Shown here piece by piece: positions 54,892-63,438 of a stretch of DNA of 64,000 nucleotides. The position numbers and the translations under genes are program-made. The notes beneath the pieces were generated by a model. The model searched no databases and was not told the origin of the DNA. It worked only from the letters and a program-made list of their open reading frames with translations. The stretch comes from Janthinobacterium agaricidamnosum (GTDB taxonomy: Bacteria; Pseudomonadota; Gammaproteobacteria; Burkholderiales; Burkholderiaceae_D), in contig NZ_CP033019.1 of NCBI RefSeq assembly GCF_003667705.1, positions 2,728,001-2,792,000 of the forward strand. The letters run 5' to 3'. Positions within the stretch are counted from its first letter, which is position 1; the number at the start of each line of letters is the position of its first letter.

Positions 54892-56985
54892 TTAGATGAC
54901 TGTCGTGAAGCCGGAAGGGATCGTGAGCTTTTGTGGTTCGATTTTCTGGGGAGTCTGTGCCGGGAGTGCCGAATCTGTCGTTGCTTGCGGCGCGGCGGCC
55001 GGCGCCACCGGCCCGGACTTTGGCGGCCCCGGTGGTGTGTTGGCCGTTGGCGCATTGGCCAGAGCGCGCATCGTTCTTTCCAGGTCGCTGGCAGCGCGCC
55101 GGCTGTGCTCTGCCTTCTTCCGTTTTTCTTCGACGAAGCGGTCGATGAATTCCTGCGTGACCGTGAATGCCAGCCGCTTCTTGGCGCGCAGTTTCATGAT
55201 CTCGCGGCGCAGCTTCAGGTCGTGGCTGATCTCACCCCACGCACCCTGCGCCTTGAGTATGCCTAGCTCCGAGCCGTCGGCGAGGAAGGCGCGCACGCTG
55301 CGCAAGTCGTCACTGTTGTAATAGACGCGCAGCTCCCTGCCCAGCAGTGCACCGCTGGCGGCCAGCATTTCGCTCGTGTAACGCACCTGGAACAGGTTAA
55401 TATGCGGCCTGGTGCCTTGCGCCAGATAGCCGCGGACCCGGCAACGGTGCGCCGTTTGCATCAGGCACATCGTGCGGCGCTTCGCCTCGGATAGCCACCA
55501 GATCATCTGTCCTTTGCCGCGCACCAGATATTCCATCGCCTCTAGCGGCGTGCGCCCGTTCAAACCATCGTGCGGTGTGGCGTTGTAGCCAGCGATCGAT
55601 GCCTCCATCAATTCCTCCATCTCGGCGAGCGACACGAACAAGCGCAGGTTGCCCTTCGGGTCGGCCAATGCGCGGCGGAGATCTTTGGGATTCGAGCCTG
55701 TGTAGCCGGGCAGGCGGGAGGATAGCGTGCTGGCGACCGTGCCGAAGAAACGTTCGATATAGGGTCGGTCGTCGGGGTGATGTGGCGGGCCGGCGTCGGC
55801 GGCGCAGCCGATGAATTCACACAATGCCGTCATGGTGTCGCTGGCCAGGTTGGCCTTCGCGTTGTCGAGCCGCATGCGTTCCCATATCGCGTACCCCAGC
55901 TCTGGCAGCTTGCCGGATGGGAAGCCGCCCGTCGATCCATATCCGACGTCGGGCAGGGTGAACGTGCGCGGCCGGTGCGGTGTCAGCGCCTGCTCGATTG
56001 TCTTGATCACATCGTAGCGGCTGTATTCGCGCGACAGCACCAGGTGGTAACCCAGCACCGCGCGGGTGCATACGTCGATGATCACCAGCAGCCAGATGCG
56101 CTCGATTTCGAATTCCTGTTCGAAGCCAAGCGGGTCGCGGATCACTATCTTCAAGCGCACATCGAGCCGGTGTCCGTCGAATTCGACCACCTGGTATGGA
56201 CGAACGGCGCCGCGGCCGGCGGCGCCGGGCATACCCTTGAGACGCGTGGCGCCGGCGGCGCGCGCCGCGTCACCGAAGTTGGTGAGTATTTCCGCCGTCA
56301 CGTAGGCCGACAATGAGCGGATGCCCATGCGATCGGTGTTCAAGGGATAGTCGGCAGCCGTGATACCGACGGCCCTGCACTGCGTAAGAAAACCGGCATG
56401 CAGATTGCCCAGCCCACTCAACCTGGTCTTGAGCGGGCCATCTGTACTGACTTGGTGTAGTGTGACGGCGCGCTTGCAAATCTTTTGCGTCAGCCATTGC
56501 GCCAACGGTGGATGCTGTTCAAGCAGAAATGCGAAGGCGCCGCCCAATCCGCCGCCGCTGGCGGCGGCGCGAGCACTTCCCAAAGGCGCAGTGCGGGTAT
56601 ATGGCGCAATGCGTTGATACTTGAGTAGCGCCGGAAATCCAACAACTCGGCCATCCGCATCGATCTTCAGGCAACGATCAAGCAGGAAATAGAGCTGGCG
56701 TCGGTTGATGCCTGTCCGCTCTTCAATCAGGCGTACGGCTTCTCCTTTGACATACAGTTCAATCGCTCGCCGTCTTTTGGAAAAAATGATGCGCTGTGCA
56801 TCGGAGAGGGCATTGAAATCAACGTCAGGCCAGATACCGATGTCGATGCCATGAAGGTCTCCGCGTTGACGATTCATGATGGCGGCCTCACCGGGTGGAT
56901 TGAAGTCAAGAACGAAATTTTTTCCGGGTGCAGCTGCGGGGCCCGGAGTTTTCCAGCATGGAGTAAGCAAAAGACAGCGGCTCAC
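54892..56985 (-). CDS. TnsB/TniA-type DDE transposase, module B
   Basis: A 697-residue transposase with an rve-type integrase core: D270 (VVEFDGHRLDV), D374 (MRLDNAKANLAS) and E411 (PYIERFFGTV). The C-terminal Mu-type beta-barrel and a basic tail follow; the last 80 residues are Pro/Ala-rich and may contact TnsC. The start could be GTG at 56985, overlapping the tnsA stop (GTGA), or ATG at 56877 (MNRQRGDLHG). It does strand joining at the element ends. Intact. Confidence 0.9.
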   Translation of the reverse strand: MSRCLLLTPCWKTPGPAAAPGKNFVLDFNPPGEAAIMNRQRGDLHGIDIGIWPDVDFNALSDAQRIIFSKRRRAIELYVKGEAVRLIEERTGINRRQLYFLLDRCLKIDADGRVVGFPALLKYQRIAPYTRTAPLGSARAAASGGGLGGAFAFLLEQHPPLAQWLTQKICKRAVTLHQVSTDGPLKTRLSGLGNLHAGFLTQCRAVGITAADYPLNTDRMGIRSLSAYVTAEILTNFGDAARAAGATRLKGMPGAAGRGAVRPYQVVEFDGHRLDVRLKIVIRDPLGFEQEFEIERIWLLVIIDVCTRAVLGYHLVLSREYSRYDVIKTIEQALTPHRPRTFTLPDVGYGSTGGFPSGKLPELGYAIWERMRLDNAKANLASDTMTALCEFIGCAADAGPPHHPDDRPYIERFFGTVASTLSSRLPGYTGSNPKDLRRALADPKGNLRLFVSLAEMEELMEASIAGYNATPHDGLNGRTPLEAMEYLVRGKGQMIWWLSEAKRRTMCLMQTAHRCRVRGYLAQGTRPHINLFQVRYTSEMLAASGALLGRELRVYYNSDDLRSVRAFLADGSELGILKAQGAWGEISHDLKLRREIMKLRAKKRLAFTVTQEFIDRFVEEKRKKAEHSRRAASDLERTMRALANAPTANTPPGPPKSGPVAPAAAPQATTDSALPAQTPQKIEPQKLTIPSGFTTVI

Positions 56986-57494
56986 ACAGGCGTCGGATCA
57001 CCGGCGGAAAATTCCTGTTCGATGCGGGAAAGCTGCATCGGCTCGGCTACAAATTTCAGGATCGATTGTTGGAGCGAGGGTGGGATTTCCGTTCGAGAGC
57101 AGGTGATTGCCACCAGCATGCGCTGCCAGTTGTCGGTCCACATTTTGCTCGCTGAAAGTTCGGCTGGCGGTACGACGCGCACTGCCATTTCGACGCCATC
57201 GATTATCGTGCTGCGCGCCTCGCAGGCATCGTCCATGACGAGCAACATTTCGCGGTCGCCTTGGCGTACCCAGAAGTCAACTCGGAGTACCCCATCCGCG
57301 AAATTCAAGTCGAGTGGGCGCTCGCAAAATGTCTGGATTGTTGGATCAACTTCGAGACGTATCCACTGTTCAAAAACGGCTTCGCCAAAGCACTGCAGGC
57401 GCCGACCCAGCTTCAGACTGTACGCCTCGATGATGCGAGAACCGGCAGGCCTTGCGCGCGGAACAGCAGAGTGGAATCGTGCGGTTTTGTTCAT
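56982..57494 (-). CDS. TnsA-like endonuclease subunit, module B
   Basis: A 170-residue protein with the pattern of TnsA: AYSLKLGRRLQCFGEAVFEQWIRLEVDPTIQTFCERP and VDFWVRQGDREMLLVM. Glu42 and Asp73 correspond to the first two catalytic residues of TnsA; the QxK pair of Tn7 TnsA (Gln130, Lys132) is not seen in the expected strand (LLVMDD). TnsA cuts the 5' ends so that Tn7-like elements move by cut-and-paste; without it they form cointegrates. It is the first gene of the module and its stop overlaps the tnsB start. Confidence 0.7.
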   Translation of the reverse strand: MNKTARFHSAVPRARPAGSRIIEAYSLKLGRRLQCFGEAVFEQWIRLEVDPTIQTFCERPLDLNFADGVLRVDFWVRQGDREMLLVMDDACEARSTIIDGVEMAVRVVPPAELSASKMWTDNWQRMLVAITCSRTEIPPSLQQSILKFVAEPMQLSRIEQEFSAGDPTPV

Positions 57495-57537
57495 GATTTC
57501 AGCAGCTTATCGCTGCTGCCGCATCTTCAAAGCTACG

Positions 57538-57665
57538 AGTTGACGGATTTTCTTTCCGATGCTACGAATTGACACAATTGCTTTCTTGGACGTGCCGGTA
57601 AATGTGTCACTTTCCGGCTGCGGTCAAGAGGGAAGCAAGCGTTGAAACCGGTGACACAATTGCTT
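57538..57665. repeat. Transposon-end repeat array (right of module B)
   Basis: Three related repeats read toward the right: GTTGACGGATTTTCTTTCC (57540), ATTGACACAATTGCTTTC (57567) and GGTGACACAATTGCTTTC (57650). Between the last two is an oppositely oriented AAATGTGTCACTTTCC (57600). The first set inverts the GAAAGCAATTGTGTCA repeat left of module B. This is the layout of several TnsB sites at one end of a Tn7-like element; the exact outer base is uncertain. Confidence 0.6.
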
Positions 57666-57669
57666 TCCT

Positions 57670-57881
57670 CTACGGTAGGGGCGACGCCTTTCCTGAGCAA
57701 GGGGTTGGAGCGCGTAAGGACCGAGATGAGCCTTCATGTCCTCGCCTATAACCTGAAGCTGCTGATCGCTATCCTCGGCATTACGGATATGATGAAGGCC
57801 ATCGAGGCTTTTATCCATTTCCGCGGCTTAAAAGCGGCGCTTCCAGCGATGTCGTGGCATTTCGAAGGAGAATTCCCATAA
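57670..57881 (+). pseudogene. C-terminal fragment of an IS1182-like transposase
   Basis: The frame reads GATPFLSKGLERVRTEMSLHVLAYNLKLLIAILG and ends EGEFP, matching the last part of IS1182/IS5-group transposases, including the conserved K-x(2)-x-EMSLHVLAYN-like helix. All catalytic residues are missing. Homology starts at about 57670, next to the transposon-end repeats, so the element was cut when the Tn7-like element arrived. Remnant IS end DNA probably continues to about 58010. Confidence 0.72.
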
Positions 57882-58236
57882 AACGATATGGCACAGTGCA
57901 ACGCGTTTTAGACCCTCCTCAACATAGCTTGGCGGCCCGAGTCCGCCATTGTGGAAACAGAATTGCATTTTTACACAGCCTGGGCCGAAAGCGGAAGTTC
58001 ATCGCGGCTAGTTTAACTCGGCAAGGAGCGGGGGGCCTTGCTACTTCACCCCCGGTAGTCGCAGCAATTTCCAAAACGTCGCATCTATTTCGGAAAGTCA
58101 CAGGCATATCTTTGAAAACGGCGAGACCGCCAATGGGGAAATGACAAAGTTGAAAATGTGCCAGTCAATGGCCTTAGTCGGTGGCGCTTCTACATGAAAC
58201 GCCACCGACGGAGGTTACTAAAACATGAAAATACTA
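57882..58236. other. Gene-free junction between mobile DNA and second metal cluster
   Basis: 355 bases with no supported gene. The first half probably holds the right end of the IS1182-like element; the second half, after about 58010, has no recognised content except the hairpin at 58177-58209. The base composition is mixed, as expected of repeated insertions. Confidence 0.4.
58177..58209 (-). terminator. Hairpin downstream of the anchor-protein operon
   Basis: A perfect 10-base stem GTCGGTGGCG (58177-58186) with CGCCACCGAC (58200-58209), 28 bases after the stop codon of the minus-strand lipoprotein gene. No T-run follows in that direction, so termination is only likely by position. Confidence 0.5.
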
Positions 58237-58734
58237 CTACTTCTTCTGTTTGATATCTTGGTACTGACCGCTCACTTTGACTGTGATGGTCACGGCCTTA
58301 TCGCCGCGATTTCGCCAGAACCAGCCATGCTCTCCATCAAAGGCAGCGATCAATTCACCTTTGTCGGAGCCAACCTGCACACCCTTTGAGTAGCGATGCG
58401 AGCCTTTTGTCCCGACGATGGTCGATTCACCATGCGTATCATGATTGACCAGTCCGCCATCTGTGGTCCATGAGTACTCGACCCTGGCACCCTTGGCCAT
58501 GAGCATTTTAACTTCGGTGCCCTGATTTGAAGCGAGCGTCACCTTCACTTCATCGCTACGGATGCCTGTGTTGACGTTCGGCGCGGCTATCGCCATTGAT
58601 GTTGGTGCTGCCACTGCGGTTTTTGCAGACGTTGGCGCATCATGATCATGGCCATGTTTTTCCTCACCTTGGCAGGCGCTGAGTACTGACAGGGACAGAG
58701 CGGCGACAGCGAGTTTTTGCATAAATTTTTTCAT
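58237..58734 (-). CDS. Periplasmic lipoprotein paralogous to the anchor protein
   Basis: A 165-residue protein with a lipoprotein signal peptide (LSLSVLSACQG, lipobox LSAC), a His-rich linker (HGHDHD) and a domain of about 100 residues: VEYSWTTDGGLVNHDTHGE, then GELIAAFDGEHGWFWRNRGDKAVTITVKVSGQY. The same domain, about half identical by eye, forms the end of the next protein (58770-59432). The family has no known biochemical function but keeps invariant His, Asp and Trp residues. It is the last gene of the operon with HupE. ATG at 58734 has AAGGAA upstream. Confidence 0.75.
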   Translation of the reverse strand: MKKFMQKLAVAALSLSVLSACQGEEKHGHDHDAPTSAKTAVAAPTSMAIAAPNVNTGIRSDEVKVTLASNQGTEVKMLMAKGARVEYSWTTDGGLVNHDTHGESTIVGTKGSHRYSKGVQVGSDKGELIAAFDGEHGWFWRNRGDKAVTITVKVSGQYQDIKQKK

Positions 58735-58769
58735 TACAATTTCCTTCAAGTGATCAAGCGGGGTGGGAA

Positions 58770-59432
58770 TCAGGATTTTTGCTTCAGATTTTTGAATTGA
58801 CCGCTGACGGTCAATGAAATGCGAATGCTGCTTTCGCCGCGATTACGCCAATACCAGCCGTGGGAGCCATCGAATTCGGCCGTCAACTGGCCGCGATTGC
58901 CAGCGACATTCGCTTCCTTCAAATAACTGTGAAATGCATTGGCTGGCCCACTGACCGGCTCGCCGTGCGTGTCGTGGTTCACTACACCGCCATCGGTTTG
59001 CCAGGCATAACTTACTTCCTGGCCTTTGAGCATGTCCATCTTGACTTCTTTGCCCGCACCTGGAGGAAGTACTATCGTGATCTCCTGTGTAATACCGGCT
59101 TTGGCCGCATCATCTTGGACAGGTGCAGGCTGTGCAACGGCTGGTGCATTAATTGCAGCAGTGACTGGCGCCGGCGTAAGCGCTTGGCGCGCGGCTGCCA
59201 AGGCGTCAGCTTGCGCATCAGCGGCAGCTTCGGTGGCGAGTTGTGTTTTGATCTCGCCCATCGCTTTCAAGCCGAGTACCTTCCCAATGCCGGTTGGATC
59301 AATGCCGTATTCCGATGGCAGCACCACCGTGACCAGCAGCGCTGCGGCGGTTATCAATGCGATTGCCGTGGAGCGTAATAATTTGGCCGAGCTAGGCAAT
59401 TCCGCCCGTGTTGGCAAATCTGTGTTGTACAT
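58770..59432 (-). CDS. Membrane-anchored periplasmic protein (transmembrane anchor family)
   Basis: A 220-residue protein with one N-terminal membrane segment (STAIALITAAALLVTVVLPSEYGI), an Ala/Gln-rich linker and the C-terminal domain VSYAWQTDGGVVNHDTHGE ... HGWYWRNRGESSIRISLTVSGQF. Proteins of this layout are annotated transmembrane anchor protein in metal-resistant betaproteobacteria, often next to HupE/UreJ and RND pumps. It is a paralogue of the lipoprotein downstream. ATG at 59432 has AAGGAA upstream. The pair could bind a metal between membrane and periplasm. Confidence 0.75.
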   Translation of the reverse strand: MYNTDLPTRAELPSSAKLLRSTAIALITAAALLVTVVLPSEYGIDPTGIGKVLGLKAMGEIKTQLATEAAADAQADALAAARQALTPAPVTAAINAPAVAQPAPVQDDAAKAGITQEITIVLPPGAGKEVKMDMLKGQEVSYAWQTDGGVVNHDTHGEPVSGPANAFHSYLKEANVAGNRGQLTAEFDGSHGWYWRNRGESSIRISLTVSGQFKNLKQKS

Positions 59433-59444
59433 TTGAATTCCTTA

Positions 59445-60185
59445 TTAAGATGTGAAATAACCGGTGAGCTGATAGCCAATCAGCATGAAGCCTGCGGTCA
59501 TCATCACGGTGTTGGCGGTATAGGCATGCTTGAGGAAACTACTGGTACGACGCCAGTAGCCCATACCAATCAGAATGGCTGATAGTGCGAGCAGTTGACC
59601 TATCTCTACACCGACGTTAAATCCGATCATGTTCGCCAGTAGCCCATCAGGAGAAATTTCATATTCCTGAATCTTGGTGGCCAAGCCAAATCCGTGGAAC
59701 AAGCCAAAGATGAGTGTTGCGACCTTGGTGTTGGGCTGCACCCCAAACCAGCGCTGGAATGCGCCGACGTTGTCCAGGGCCTTGTAGACCACAGATAAAC
59801 CGATAATCGCGTCAATCAGGTAGCCATTGATCGTCGTACCCATGAACACGCCGAGCAACATCGTGCTGGAATGGCCGATGGCGAACAAGCTGACATACAG
59901 TCCGATATCTTTGAGCTTGTACAGAAAAAAGATCACGCCGAACAGGAAGAGGATGTGATCGTAGCCAGTGAACATGTGCTTGGCGCCCAGATACATAAAG
60001 GACAAAAAGTGCACGCCAGTGATCTCGGAAATATAGCCCTTGTCACCCTGGGCGATGCCATGAGCATGGGCCAGGGAGAGCGTGAGAAAGTACAAGAGCA
60101 GCGTGCCGATGACCCACCGCAGGTGACGGAGGGGACGCTGACGTAAAAGCGTTCTCCCACCGTCGATTTGAGACAGAAAAAACAT
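59445..60185 (-). CDS. HupE/UreJ-family membrane protein
   Basis: A 246-residue inner-membrane protein of six or seven segments, with the family's metal motif HMFTGYDHILFLFGVIFF and a later GLFHGFGLATK. HupE/UreJ proteins take up nickel or cobalt or related cations; the copies within metal-resistance islands are of unknown direction. An N-terminal segment ends in HAHG. The ATG at 60185 has GGAG upstream. It is 12 bases before the anchor-protein gene and in one operon with it. Confidence 0.85.
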   Translation of the reverse strand: MFFLSQIDGGRTLLRQRPLRHLRWVIGTLLLYFLTLSLAHAHGIAQGDKGYISEITGVHFLSFMYLGAKHMFTGYDHILFLFGVIFFLYKLKDIGLYVSLFAIGHSSTMLLGVFMGTTINGYLIDAIIGLSVVYKALDNVGAFQRWFGVQPNTKVATLIFGLFHGFGLATKIQEYEISPDGLLANMIGFNVGVEIGQLLALSAILIGMGYWRRTSSFLKHAYTANTVMMTAGFMLIGYQLTGYFTS

Positions 60186-60234
60186 ATATTCTCCAGTTAC
60201 TAAGAATGGCGGATGTTGAGGCCACCAGAAAAGG

Positions 60235-60585
60235 TTAGACGGACGTGGAGGCTTTTGGCGGCTTATCGGGCAGCGGCAAAATGACGGATGGAAAGCGCAC
60301 CGTCTGCCGTTGGTACCCGTCGTCGGCTGTCACACTTGGGACGCCGAAAGGAACGGGCAATAGTGGGATATCGTGGGTATGGTCGCCTGGATTATGTTTG
60401 TGTAAGTGTGTTGCCGACAGCTCGGACGATTCAATAGCGTCAGCGTCATCCGTGCTGGCATCCAGCTGATGCGTGTGCGGCAATAGGACGTGCGAACCCG
60501 ACTTGGCTCCCCATAAACTGAGGCCAAGCATCGAAATCATCATTAGCGCCAGAATAAGGCGGACGGTAGCACGACACAGGTTCAT
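60235..60585 (-). CDS. Small His-rich membrane/secreted protein
   Basis: A 116-residue protein. The N-terminal segment (ATVRLILALMMISMLGLSLWGAK) is followed by a His-rich stretch: HVLLPHTHQLD, then HLHKHNPGDHTHD, and a Pro-rich tail. No family is recognised. His clusters and position before HupE suggest nickel, zinc or cobalt binding in the periplasm. ATG at 60585 has GGAA upstream; an earlier in-frame start (60639) is less likely. Confidence 0.6.
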   Translation of the reverse strand: MNLCRATVRLILALMMISMLGLSLWGAKSGSHVLLPHTHQLDASTDDADAIESSELSATHLHKHNPGDHTHDIPLLPVPFGVPSVTADDGYQRQTVRFPSVILPLPDKPPKASTSV

Positions 60586-60705
60586 GGCAATTCCAAAAGA
60601 GATAAATTCAGTCCACTTAAATGTCTTATGTATTCGCACCGAAGGCCGGCGGTTGAAAAAGACAGCTCGTCCGAAAGGAATGTCCAGCGGCCTGATTCAG
60701 TACGG

Positions 60706-61671
60706 TTAATCATGCTCGCCACGGCTACTTTCCGCCCTTGATCCATTGCGCCGGAACAGGAGAACATCACAACCCAGTTCAGGCGGCAGCAGCAGACGCG
60801 CCAGATCCGGTCTGTGTTCCATTGCAAATGACTGTTGGGATGCATAATCACTCCAGTTCCCACTAGCAAAATGGTGAATGCTCACCACCACCAAGTAGAT
60901 CCGTACGCTTGCTGTTTGGAAGACTTCGCGCTCGAAATTGTTTTGCGATGGCGGCCAGGAGCACAACACAACCTCGGGGGCATATTTTCGTATTGCCGCA
61001 ATGGCCTCAAGCCGCTCCACGTCAGCCGGAAAGCTGATCCGGTCATGCCAGCTATAGTTATCAGTTGCCCGTACCTGGATTCCTTCCTGACGCAAGAAAC
61101 GGCTCAACGTCCCGTCGCCTGCGGCAATTTCCAGGCAAGACCGCTCGCCGATGATTTCTGCTACCCGCCTAACGAAGGCATCTGAATAAAAACAGTAGAT
61201 GCCCTTGCGCGTTACCAGTGGCATCAGCAGGCGCTTTTGCCAGACCAGAGGCCACAACAAACGAAACCATAGCAATGGCACAGCTTTGCGTTCGAGGTCA
61301 CGTCGGAACAGCAGGCGCTGTGCCAGCCAGCCGTTGAACAGGTTGAAACGCATCGTGCCCGATGCTTTCCCTGTGACCGCCGCCATTCCATAGTGCTCAA
61401 TTGTCAGCGCGGCCATACGCTGGCGTACCGCTACGCGCACGAGCTCACGTCGTGCATGCCTGGGGTTCCCACCAGGCGGCATGGCAGGATGGAGCAAATG
61501 GTGAAGGCGGGCTGAATCACGTTGTGACAATGCCGCTTGCAGTTCCTGTTCCATCGTTATCCATTCATCTGGAAATGCTGTGCGCAACGCCTGAGCAGTC
61601 GGGCGTTGCTGCAGCCAAGCGGCGACCTCGCGTGGCTTGTCCAATGTTGGCACGGCAGCGTTGATGGTCAT
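60706..61671 (-). CDS. SAM-dependent methyltransferase-like protein
   Basis: A 321-residue protein. A central Rossmann-type motif CLEIAAGDGTLSRFLRQEG followed by VRATDNYSW fits methyltransferase motifs I and II; later VVLCSWPPSQNNFE resembles a motif IV. The N-terminal 150 residues are helical and basic. The substrate is unknown. ATG at 61671 has GAGGGT upstream and its first bases overlap the stop of the 48-codon ORF (ATGA), so it is translated with the MFS operon. A methyltransferase in a metal-export operon is unusual. Confidence 0.65.
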   Translation of the reverse strand: MTINAAVPTLDKPREVAAWLQQRPTAQALRTAFPDEWITMEQELQAALSQRDSARLHHLLHPAMPPGGNPRHARRELVRVAVRQRMAALTIEHYGMAAVTGKASGTMRFNLFNGWLAQRLLFRRDLERKAVPLLWFRLLWPLVWQKRLLMPLVTRKGIYCFYSDAFVRRVAEIIGERSCLEIAAGDGTLSRFLRQEGIQVRATDNYSWHDRISFPADVERLEAIAAIRKYAPEVVLCSWPPSQNNFEREVFQTASVRIYLVVVSIHHFASGNWSDYASQQSFAMEHRPDLARLLLPPELGCDVLLFRRNGSRAESSRGEHD

Positions 61672-61814
61672 GGCATACCCTCGGCACGCGTAGCACCCGG
61701 CTTCACATACGACGGCATTGCTCCGCAGTCCTTGACGTCCACATGCTCGTTCTCCAGCAAGACGGGTCCGCAATGTGGCAACACAATCGGAGTTTGAAAA
61801 AGGCGCATCGTCAT
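61668..61814 (-). CDS. Short ORF coupled between MFS and methyltransferase genes
   Basis: A 48-codon frame beginning MTMRLFQTPIVLPHCGPVLLEN and containing VKDCG. It starts four bases after the MFS stop and its stop overlaps the methyltransferase start codon, a tight coding-style packing. No family is recognised; His and Cys could bind metal. A real short protein is plausible, but the ribosome binding site is weak. Confidence 0.45.
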   Translation of the reverse strand: MTMRLFQTPIVLPHCGPVLLENEHVDVKDCGAMPSYVKPGATRAEGMP

Positions 61815-61818
61815 GGTC

Positions 61819-63150
61819 TCAGTCCGGCCAGCGCCGGTGATGCTCATCGATGACAAATACATGTTCATGCGTATCAGTATCGTTTTGCCCGCCCTGGTGC
61901 AGGTGTTCCTGGTCAGCCAGGCCGGTATGGCGATGCTCAATGACATCCGGATCGTTGGCTGGCCAGGCGATCGCGGCAACCGCCACGCCCACTATCGTAA
62001 TCGCTGCCAGCACCACGAAAGTGGCTGGCATGCCAAACTTGGCGCCCATGAAGCCGGCGATTGGATACGTGATCAACCAGCATACGTGCGAGAGCGAAAA
62101 TTGCGCGGCGAATACCGCTGGCCGGCTATCGGAGCTAGCCGATCGGCGTAAAAGTCGGCCACTGGGCGTGAGAGTGGTGGAGTAACCGACGCCGATTACA
62201 AACCAGGTCATAAGGAGGGCGGGCCATTCGTAGGCCCCGCCCATGGTGGCTACAAAAGCGCCCGCAATCAGGCCGCCGCCCATCAGTGCAGCACCTGCCA
62301 GCATGGCCGGACGATCCGGCCGCTGATCGAGTAACTTGGGCAAGAACAACGCGATCAGCATCGAGCCACAGCCAAATGCAGCCAGCGCGAATGGCACATC
62401 GGAGCTGGGGCGGAGAAGCTTACTTTGCACATACACCACCGTATTGACGATGACCATGGAACTGCCCGCCGCTGCGGCCAGGTTCAGGCCCAACAGTCCA
62501 CGTAGGCGTGGCGTGCGCAGGTAAATGGCGATGCCGCGAAAGGTCTTGGCATAGATGCTGCCGGTCGCTGGCACCGCTGGTGATTGCGGCAGCGACACTG
62601 AAACGACCAGCGCCGCCGAGCAGATGAAACCGATCACCGTGCCACCAAAAAGCCAGTGGTAACTGATTATCGATAGCAAAGCGGCCGCTAATATCGGGCT
62701 CACCAGGGTTTCCATATCGTAGGCCATACGCGAGAGGGACAATGCTCGCGTGTAATCGCTTTCCTCTGGCAAAACATCGGGAATCGTTGCCTGGAAGGTA
62801 GGGGTAAAGGCGGCTGAGGCCGATTGGAGAAAAAAGATCAGCAGATAAATCTGCCATATCTGTGTCACGAACGGAAGTGATAACGCGACGCCGGCGCGTA
62901 CCAAATCCATTGCGACCAAGAAGGCGCGGCGCGGGAGCATGTTGGCAAAGGCACCGACCACGGGGGCGATCAGCACGTAAGCGAGCATCTTGATCGCCAG
63001 AGCGGTTCCCAACACGCTGCCGGCATTGGTGCCAGCAAGCTTATATGCAAGCAAACCCAACGCTACGGTCAGCAAACCGGTGCCCACCAAGGCAATAATT
63101 TGTGCCAAGAACAGGTGCCTGTATGTACGATTGGCCAATATATTTAACAT
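61819..63150 (-). CDS. MFS metal exporter with His-rich tail, NreB-like
   Basis: A 443-residue transporter with 12 predicted segments (start MLNILANRTYRHLFLAQIIALVG). The C-terminal 40 residues are His-rich (HRHTGLADQEHLHQGG; THEHVFVIDEHHRRW), as in NreB nickel exporters, where the tail binds Ni. The preceding AATIVGVAVAAIAWPAND-like segment is the last membrane helix. The ATG at 63150 has AAGGAG seven bases upstream. It should export nickel or a similar ion by proton exchange. It leads the operon with the 48-codon ORF and the methyltransferase. Confidence 0.82.
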   Translation of the reverse strand: MLNILANRTYRHLFLAQIIALVGTGLLTVALGLLAYKLAGTNAGSVLGTALAIKMLAYVLIAPVVGAFANMLPRRAFLVAMDLVRAGVALSLPFVTQIWQIYLLIFFLQSASAAFTPTFQATIPDVLPEESDYTRALSLSRMAYDMETLVSPILAAALLSIISYHWLFGGTVIGFICSAALVVSVSLPQSPAVPATGSIYAKTFRGIAIYLRTPRLRGLLGLNLAAAAGSSMVIVNTVVYVQSKLLRPSSDVPFALAAFGCGSMLIALFLPKLLDQRPDRPAMLAGAALMGGGLIAGAFVATMGGAYEWPALLMTWFVIGVGYSTTLTPSGRLLRRSASSDSRPAVFAAQFSLSHVCWLITYPIAGFMGAKFGMPATFVVLAAITIVGVAVAAIAWPANDPDVIEHRHTGLADQEHLHQGGQNDTDTHEHVFVIDEHHRRWPD

Positions 63151-63187
63151 GTTAATTCAGCTCCTTTTAAGCACGAACAAGGGATTC

Positions 63188-63212
63188 AAGCTGGCGACAT
63201 GGCCGCCAGCTT
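63188..63212. promoter_or_regulatory. Hairpin upstream of the MFS gene
   Basis: AAGCTGGCG (63188-63196) pairs perfectly with CGCCAGCTT (63204-63212) around a seven-base loop, 38 bases before the MFS start. It could be an operator, a leader hairpin or a terminator of the upstream RND gene. Confidence 0.4.
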
Positions 63213-63438
63213 ATGCTCCGAGTGAAGTCGCTTGGTGATGAGTTATGCCAACGCGACGGCGCTGTCAACCAGCGTCACCGATACTCCGACCGTCACGACC
63301 TCAACGGCAGTTGTTCCGGCAAGCAAGGCCGTAAACCACGCGGCCAACGCAGTGCTACGATCAAAAAAACGACATGCATATTCCTCGCTGTTCGAGTGCG
63401 ACGTCCGCTTGTATTGGCGGGCGTCGCAGGCGATTGCA

